59,242 nt of DNA from Deltaproteobacteria bacterium (GTDB lineage Bacteria; Desulfobacterota; Syntrophia; Syntrophales; UBA5619), in NCBI GenBank assembly GCA_023487865.1, contig JAMDBG010000032.1:1-59242 (forward strand). Direction: 5' to 3'. The notes under the pieces were generated by a model, which worked only from the letters and a program-made list of their open reading frames with translations, searched no databases and was not told where the DNA came from. Below, piece after piece: positions 54,294-59,242 of this stretch; position 1 is the first letter of the stretch; each line of letters begins with the position of its first letter. The translations under genes were made by a program, and so were the position numbers.

Positions 54294-57200
54294 TTATACC
54301 CACCCACTGTAGGCGGCATTGATCTGGCCAGTAAGCCAACTACTCTGGCTCTGTATTTTGCTTAAGGCCATTTCCATGGCCACGAAACGGTTCACCATCG
54401 CTTCCTGCTTCAGGGCCAACCGTGCTTCCATCTCGCTGATCTGCGTAGCATAACTGTCCACGCTATCCTGCAGAGATTCTTGCTTGAACGATGCATAGCC
54501 GCTGACGGAGTCGGTAATGTCAAAAAGGGTGTTATCGAGGAGCGCGGCTATGCCGAGCGTAAGCATTACATTGCCCGCATCGATATTGTTCGTTGTTCCC
54601 GTATATTTTATAGACAATCCGTCGGTATTGGCATTACCAACAGCACCGGTCAGAGTCTGGCCGGACCCGGTTGCCGTTTCCCCGTTGATGGTACCGGTTA
54701 CATCCAGGCCGCTATAGGTTCCGTATGTTAGGCCTAATGCCAAACCTTGGGAAATAGTGAAGCTGCTGCCGCTGCCGTAGTCGGTGTTCCTGAGCACGAG
54801 ATGACCGCTGCCGTCGTCGTCCGCGATCATGGCGAGAGCATAGCGTCCCACTATGCCGCCCGTGTTTGAGGTAAGCGCTGTTCCGAAATCAAGTCCCCTT
54901 CCCACGGGTTCGGTTATGTCCAGGGCCAGTTGACTTGTCCCCGTAAACTTATCGGTCAGCGTAATGCGCCCCGAAGAGCTGATTGAGGCCGTCACCTGGT
55001 TGGAGTAGGCGGTTTCTATCGCGGAAAGCAAATCCTGCACCGTGTCGGTCGCCGTGTTCGTGATCGTATAACTCCCCGATATCGCCGTTCCGCTCCGGGA
55101 GGTTCCGGAAAAGTTGATGACATCTCCGTTTTGCAGTGTCGTACCGTAGATGTTATCCAAAGCGGTTCCCGCCGTGATTGCTGTCACATTGTCGTCCTGT
55201 TTTAACTCCTGGCTTCCGGTGAGCGTTTGCGTATAGACGGCATTGAATTCCGTGTTTATGGCGTTCACAATGTCGGCTATGATCATGCCGCCCGTGACGG
55301 CAATGGTTGCCGCTCCGCTGCCCTGGGCTACTGTCAGCGTGTCTGTGACACCGCCGGCGGAGAGGTCTACGCTGCCGGTCGTTGTGGCTTGTGTTGCGGC
55401 GGTGGTGATGTGAACGGTATAATCCCCCGCCTTTGTGTCTTTCGTAGAGGCTATATACGCGAGGTCGGTGCTGGAAGTGGCTCCCTGGACCGTAAAGAGG
55501 GCCTTCACATCGTTGAAGTTGGTCTGCAGGTATCCCGTCAGCAAGGTATCGTCGATGGTCAAGAGCTGGTTGTTGTCAAGGTTGATGCCGATCATACCCA
55601 TGATGGAGAAATTACTGTTCACCCCCCAGATGGTCTGGGTCGTTAACGCGGAAATATCGGATTTGATGGAGGAGAGGGTCCCGTCGCCAAAGAGAACGCC
55701 GCCAGTTGTCATTTTTTCCGTATCGTAGGAAAATTGGGTATTGATGTAAGACATCAGGTCATTGTATTTGCCGACATAATCTTGAATACTCTTCTTAATA
55801 GTGTCCAGGTCTCGCCCCAATGTGAGGTTGATGGTGGTCGCGGCGTCTTCCTTGATGAGATTCAAGGTCGTGCCGGTAATCACATCCTTGATGGTATTGG
55901 AAGCATTGGTAACGGTCACTCCGTCCAAGACGATGGCGGCATCTTCACCGGCAATGATCTGTCTCTGGCGGTCGGCAGCAGTGCCGAAATCCGCATCCGC
56001 CGTCACGAATTCAAGCTTAGAGTTCGTATCCGCGATATGGTCGGTAAGGTTCACCGCAAGTACACTTCCACCGGACAGGTCGTCCACCCGGATCTTGCCG
56101 TCATTGGTCACATAGGCCAAGACGTTCCCATAACGCGTCTTGATTTCATCAAGGAGATCCTGGACGGTCGTGGAGCTTGTAATGCTGAAATTGGTGTTGA
56201 CTGCGGCGTTCGAGGTATCCGTCCCCGTCAGAGTGAGATAATCGCCGGCAGGAAATCCGCCGGTTGTAAAGGTATTGTAGCCGTCAATATCCACGAGAAC
56301 CGTGGCGGCTGTAATATTTGTGCCGTTGGAAGTCATTGAGACGCCCGAAACCTTGCCTGAGACGTCTGTGCTGCCCCGGTCCAGTATCCCCAGGGTATTT
56401 AGGATGTTGTTTGCATCGCTGAAGGTCTGGGTGCCGTCGATTTGCAGGCGATAATAGGTTATGTTATCGACACTCTCTTCGATGACGGAAGCGCTTGCCC
56501 CGGTCGGAGCCGCCGTGTTGATAGCTATTTTGATGTCCGTGAGCGACATACTGGATAGATTGATGGCTACGCTCTTGTCGCCGATGGTGACGCTACCGGA
56601 TTCTCCCGCAGCGAGGCCCAATAGCGAGCCGACGGCCGACGTTGCCGAAGTAAAGCGATCTCCCTGCGCGCCCAGGGTGATGGCGTTTTTTATCGTGGCC
56701 GCCTGATTGTCTTTCCAGCCGAAGGCCTGCACCAGATTTACAGATGAGCCGTTCAGGAGGCTGATACCCTCGGCGCCGGTTTTATCGCTGGTGAGGATCA
56801 GCCGGTAATCGTTGGTGCCAAAATTAATGACGGAGGCAGTTACCCCGGAAGGGCTGCTTCCTGTGTTCAGATTATTAATGCTGTTCGCGACGCCGGCAAG
56901 CGTATCCGTCGCGTTGGTGGTTACAACCTTTCCGTTGATGACGATGTCACCGGCATAGCCCGCCCCCAGCGCTGTTGTCTGGCTTGTAAAAGGGTTAGAG
57001 GAGAGCTTCTGTGACTGGGCCAGGTTCGTGACCTTGAGACTGTAGGTGCCGGGTGCTGATGTGGTGGTGGTGGAAACGGAAAGCAGGTCGCTTCCCTTGA
57101 CGGTGCTGCTGTTCGTGGACATAGTTGCGGCGAAGATCTGGAAGATATCAGGTTTTTTCAGCCCCGCAACCGAAGTCTTGAGGGCCAAAAGCTTGGAATT

Positions 57201-57356
57201 TGCAGTCTGCCATTCCGTGAGCTTTGTTTCTGTATCCGTCTTCTTCGCGGTCACAATATCCACTCGACGGTGTTCCACAGCCATCAACTGGTCGATCATG
57301 GATCGCCAGTCGAAACCACTCGAAAGTCCGGAAATCAGGTTTGTACTGAGTGACAC
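54294..57356 (-). CDS. fliD: Filament cap protein FliD (HAP2), enlarged
   Basis: 1020 residues, well above the usual about 450-700. N terminus STNLISGLSSGFDWRSMIDQLMAVEHRR and C-terminal QDSVDSYATQISEMEARLALKQEAMVNRFVAMEMALSKIQ are the conserved coiled parts. Between them are flagellin-IN-like repeats (about 140-195 and 255-325) and two similar modules (about 370-460 and 745-827), both with TVQDLL..I.T.Y.N, a strand with G(R/K)I, and ending DFGTA. GTG start, AAGGAGAA upstream. Forms the pentameric cap for flagellin polymerisation. Confidence 0.93.
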   Translation of the reverse strand: MSLSTNLISGLSSGFDWRSMIDQLMAVEHRRVDIVTAKKTDTETKLTEWQTANSKLLALKTSVAGLKKPDIFQIFAATMSTNSSTVKGSDLLSVSTTTTSAPGTYSLKVTNLAQSQKLSSNPFTSQTTALGAGYAGDIVINGKVVTTNATDTLAGVANSINNLNTGSSPSGVTASVINFGTNDYRLILTSDKTGAEGISLLNGSSVNLVQAFGWKDNQAATIKNAITLGAQGDRFTSATSAVGSLLGLAAGESGSVTIGDKSVAINLSSMSLTDIKIAINTAAPTGASASVIEESVDNITYYRLQIDGTQTFSDANNILNTLGILDRGSTDVSGKVSGVSMTSNGTNITAATVLVDIDGYNTFTTGGFPAGDYLTLTGTDTSNAAVNTNFSITSSTTVQDLLDEIKTRYGNVLAYVTNDGKIRVDDLSGGSVLAVNLTDHIADTNSKLEFVTADADFGTAADRQRQIIAGEDAAIVLDGVTVTNASNTIKDVITGTTLNLIKEDAATTINLTLGRDLDTIKKSIQDYVGKYNDLMSYINTQFSYDTEKMTTGGVLFGDGTLSSIKSDISALTTQTIWGVNSNFSIMGMIGINLDNNQLLTIDDTLLTGYLQTNFNDVKALFTVQGATSSTDLAYIASTKDTKAGDYTVHITTAATQATTTGSVDLSAGGVTDTLTVAQGSGAATIAVTGGMIIADIVNAINTEFNAVYTQTLTGSQELKQDDNVTAITAGTALDNIYGTTLQNGDVINFSGTSRSGTAISGSYTITNTATDTVQDLLSAIETAYSNQVTASISSSGRITLTDKFTGTSQLALDITEPVGRGLDFGTALTSNTGGIVGRYALAMIADDDGSGHLVLRNTDYGSGSSFTISQGLALGLTYGTYSGLDVTGTINGETATGSGQTLTGAVGNANTDGLSIKYTGTTNNIDAGNVMLTLGIAALLDNTLFDITDSVSGYASFKQESLQDSVDSYATQISEMEARLALKQEAMVNRFVAMEMALSKIQSQSSWLTGQINAAYSGWV

Positions 57357-57408
57357 GGTATTCTCCTTTTTGAACTTCGCTGGGAAGAAAATGCTGACTT
57401 CAGATTAA

Positions 57409-57436
57409 TTATCGGCAATCTTTGCCTGAAACTTTA
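57409..57436 (-). promoter_or_regulatory. Sigma-28 promoter for fliD
   Basis: On the minus strand TAAA, 16 bases, GCCGATAA (perfect -10). Initiation about 57400, leader about 45 bases. The fliD-fliS-FliT-like genes and perhaps flaG are downstream. Confidence 0.87.
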
Positions 57437-57530
57437 ACCTTTTGTTCCTTAACGACGAAAAGAGCAAAAAGCCTGCCAGACGAGTAGTGCGTGTAAACAA
57501 GCACCGAAGGATAACTCATCAACAAACAAC

Positions 57531-57566
57531 GGAGCCCCGCATCCTTATTCTACGATGCGGGGCTCC
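57531..57566 (-). terminator. Terminator hairpin behind fliC
   Basis: 12-bp inverted repeat GGAGCCCCGCAT / ATGCGGGGCTCC with a 12-base loop, 56 bases downstream of the flagellin stop codon. The GC-rich stem is strong; the tail in the transcription direction is GTTGTTTGTTG, T-rich but imperfect. Confidence 0.75.
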
Positions 57567-57622
57567 TCGGTTGAAAGGTTATGTTGTCTGTTAACTCATT
57601 TCTGAACCCGAAAGACCGGCTA

Positions 57623-58738
57623 CTATTGGAACAGCGCCAGGATCTGCTGCGGCGCCGAGTTCGCCTGTGCCAACATGGCGGTACCGGCCTGGAGCAGGAT
57701 CTGGTTCTTGGTAAACGAGGTCATTTCGGCAGCCATATCCACGTCACGGATGACCGATTCTGCCGCCGTGGCGTTTTCAACGGTTGTGCTCAGTGTTGCA
57801 GCAGCGTAACCAAGCCGGTTCTGCGCTGCGCCGATCGTGCCCCGTCGCGTGTTCAGGACGCTGATCGCGCTGTCAATCGTGGTCAGGAAGGTCTGCGCCT
57901 CTGCGGCCGTATCGAGTTTGTCCGAGCTCAGGCCCAGATCACTGGTGTTAATGCCGGAGAGCAGAATACCGATACGGTCGTTGACTGTATTTTTTGCACC
58001 GACCTGGAAGTTAGAGGCGGTGGCAGCAGCCGCGATGATCGTGCCGCCGGCGGTGGAGATACTGGAGTTGACTGTTAAGGTCAAGCCCAGAGACGCGAAG
58101 TTTACTTCGCGCGTACTACCAGAAGCCGGATCGCTCACGCCATAGATGGTTTCGCTCACACGACCGGAGCCGAGAGTTGCGGAGATCGTGATGCTTTTCA
58201 CTCCTGTAGCTGTTGATGCCGCCACGACGTTATACGTTACGCCCGATTCCAGTCCAGAGACCGCCGAATATCCATCAACAGCCGTGAAGGTACCGGTGCC
58301 GGCATTGGAAACGCCGAAGCTGCCATCCAACAGTTTCGTACCGGAGTATTCCGCGGAGTTCGCGATCCGGTCGATTTCGTTGATGAGGGCATTACCTTCC
58401 GCGTTGATCTTGCCGAGGTTGGCGCTGGCATTGGATGAAGAGGCCTGGGTGGCGAGCTCTTTCAGCCTAGTCAGCATATTGGAAACCTGATCCATAGCGC
58501 CTTCCGCTACCTGCAGAAGCGAATTGGCCTCGGAGACGTTCCGGCTCGCCATCTTGTAGCTGGCGATGTCTGCGCGGAACTGCTGAGAAACGGAGAGTCC
58601 TGCCGCGTCATCCGCTGCTCTGTTGATACGATAACCTGAAGACAGCCTCTCCAGTGACTTGGAAAGCCCTGAGTCCGATATGCTCAAATTCCTGTGTGCA
58701 TTGAGCGCCGCGATATTGTTCTGAATTCTTAATCCCAT
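57623..58738 (-). CDS. fliC: Flagellin FliC
   Basis: 371 residues, the major filament subunit. The conserved N terminus (MGLRIQNNIAALNAHRNL, ... LERLSSGYRINRAADDAAGL) and C terminus (ATLSTTVENATAAESVIRDVDMAAEM, ...MLAQANSAPQQILALFQ) are the D0/D1 helices; the middle (about 145-260) is variable and Thr/Ser-rich, a frequent glycosylation zone. AGGAGGAT seven bases before ATG. Only one flagellin gene is in the window. Confidence 0.97.
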   Translation of the reverse strand: MGLRIQNNIAALNAHRNLSISDSGLSKSLERLSSGYRINRAADDAAGLSVSQQFRADIASYKMASRNVSEANSLLQVAEGAMDQVSNMLTRLKELATQASSSNASANLGKINAEGNALINEIDRIANSAEYSGTKLLDGSFGVSNAGTGTFTAVDGYSAVSGLESGVTYNVVAASTATGVKSITISATLGSGRVSETIYGVSDPASGSTREVNFASLGLTLTVNSSISTAGGTIIAAAATASNFQVGAKNTVNDRIGILLSGINTSDLGLSSDKLDTAAEAQTFLTTIDSAISVLNTRRGTIGAAQNRLGYAAATLSTTVENATAAESVIRDVDMAAEMTSFTKNQILLQAGTAMLAQANSAPQQILALFQ

Positions 58739-58746
58739 GATCTTTT

Positions 58747-58869
58747 ATCCTCCTTGATGTGTTTTTTGTGGCATCCTTGCCAATGATTTTTTTGCAATCT
58801 GATGATTGCCTGCTGGGAACCTTTTCCGTGCGAAACCTGTCTCACCTCCTTTCGAGGATTTGGCTCCTT
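58747..58869 (-). promoter_or_regulatory. fliC leader with CsrA-type ANGGA motifs
   Basis: On the minus strand the leader holds five ANGGA motifs: AAGGA at 58751-58755 (within the fliC ribosome site), 58774-58778, 58847-58851 and 58865-58869, and ACGGA at 58825-58829. One, at 58842-58852, sits in AAAGGAGGTGA, the full complement to the 16S 3' end, yet no start codon follows at normal spacing. CsrA repression of flagellin is the expected function given csrA-fliW nearby. Confidence 0.6.
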
Positions 58870-58881
58870 TTGTCTGACACA

Positions 58882-58909
58882 TTATCGGCTGTATTGCGGA
58901 AATACTTTA
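58882..58909 (-). promoter_or_regulatory. Sigma-28 promoter for fliC
   Basis: Minus strand: TAAAG, spacing 16 between TAAA and the perfect -10 GCCGATAA. Initiation near 58874, giving a leader of about 135 bases. Confidence 0.9.
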
Positions 58910-59002
58910 GATACAAATGAAAAAGAGAGGATTTATATCCTAATGTTGAGTAAAAAATATGCTACCGTATGTACTCCTGTAAATCGTCAATTCCTTTAAC
59001 AG

Positions 59003-59018
59003 TGGCATATATATTGCT
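59003..59018 (+). promoter_or_regulatory. Sigma-54 promoter for the last gene
   Basis: TGGCATATATATTGCT, fitting TGGCA(C/T)-N5-TTGC. Initiation near 59029, 34 bases before ATG 59063. With the fliC sigma-28 element on the other strand it explains most of the gap 58739-59062. Confidence 0.82.
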
Positions 59019-59062
59019 GAAATATTCTCGATAGATAAAGAACGGATGATGAAAGGTTGTTA

Positions 59063-59242
59063 ATGGATAAACCACCTATCTTAATCGCTCAAGTTGAACC
59101 GGCCCAAAACGAAGAATGTGGGGACTATTATTACCGCACCCTGACGCCCGGCATTACGATGGCGGAGGAGACTGGCATTTATATCATTAATCTTACTAAC
59201 ATCCATCGATGCAAAGAAGAAATTATGCGCGAGGCCGACGTC
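59063..59242 (+). CDS. Unidentified gene, N-terminal 60 codons only
   Basis: Open from ATG 59063 to the window edge, starting MDKPPILIAQVEPAQNEECG; AAAGG lies six bases upstream. The fragment is too short to assign. The sigma-54 promoter and position beside flagellin suggest a flagellum-linked job, for example filament modification, but that is a guess. Confidence 0.6.
   Translation, partial: MDKPPILIAQVEPAQNEECGDYYYRTLTPGITMAEETGIYIINLTNIHRCKEEIMREADV

Overview
The window reads as one contiguous piece of a Gram-negative, flagellated deltaproteobacterial-type chromosome (Desulfobacterota; Syntrophales-like is my guess from gene content, not proven). Pointers are the P- and L-ring genes (flgH, flgI), the sigma-54 activator pair FlrB/FlrC, the FlhF/FlhG/FliA string, a CsrA/FliW pair, MotE, and two fusions of a CoA-transferase to a GNAT acetyltransferase beside a DRTGG-type P-loop protein. 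Genes are dense and co-directional in long blocks. I see no insertion sequence, CRISPR array, rRNA or prophage.

Region 1 (1-13.7 kb) is metabolic: nadB, convergent purB, a CoA-transferase/GNAT fusion lacking the expected catalytic Glu, an exported CsgG-like/FG-GAP protein, an elongator tRNA-Met with a strong hairpin behind it, a YheT-type hydrolase, a Nudix protein, a second CoA-transferase/GNAT fusion with the Glu intact, a DRTGG P-loop protein and a phosphomannomutase/phosphoglucomutase.

Region 2 (13.8-59.2 kb) is a nearly complete flagellar locus. A minus-strand pilZ-motA-motB operon is divergent from a SPOR/TPR gene that precedes flrB-flrC. Then come flgBC-fliEFG-fliJ-motE-fliK-flgDE; a PomA-like motA with two successive motB-like genes leading into fliLMNOPQR-flhBA-flhFG-fliA and a fliK-like/flhX pair; flgFGAHIJ; flgMNKL-csrA-fliW; and, on the minus strand, flaG, a FliT-like gene, fliS, fliD and flagellin. 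The window ends inside an unidentified gene. The export ATPase fliI and its regulator fliH are not in the window, although fliJ is.

Regulation can largely be read from the DNA. Sigma-54 elements of the form TGG(C/T)A(C/T)-N5-TTGC lie before pilZ, the SPOR/TPR gene (with its first G changed to C), flgB, the second motA, flgF and the last gene. Sigma-28 elements (TAAA-N16-GCCGATAA-like) precede flgM, fliD and fliC, with a weaker one before flaG. This gives the usual order: FlrC/sigma-54 for basal body, export gate and stators, then FliA/sigma-28 for filament genes and flgM. The flagellin leader carries several ANGGA motifs, consistent with CsrA/FliW control of flagellin translation.

The most unusual features are a stator operon in which one of two tandem MotB-like proteins lacks the ion-binding Asp, a FlrB-like kinase with a degraded ATP-binding G1 box, the missing fliH/fliI, and the active-site difference between the two CoA-transferase/GNAT paralogues.
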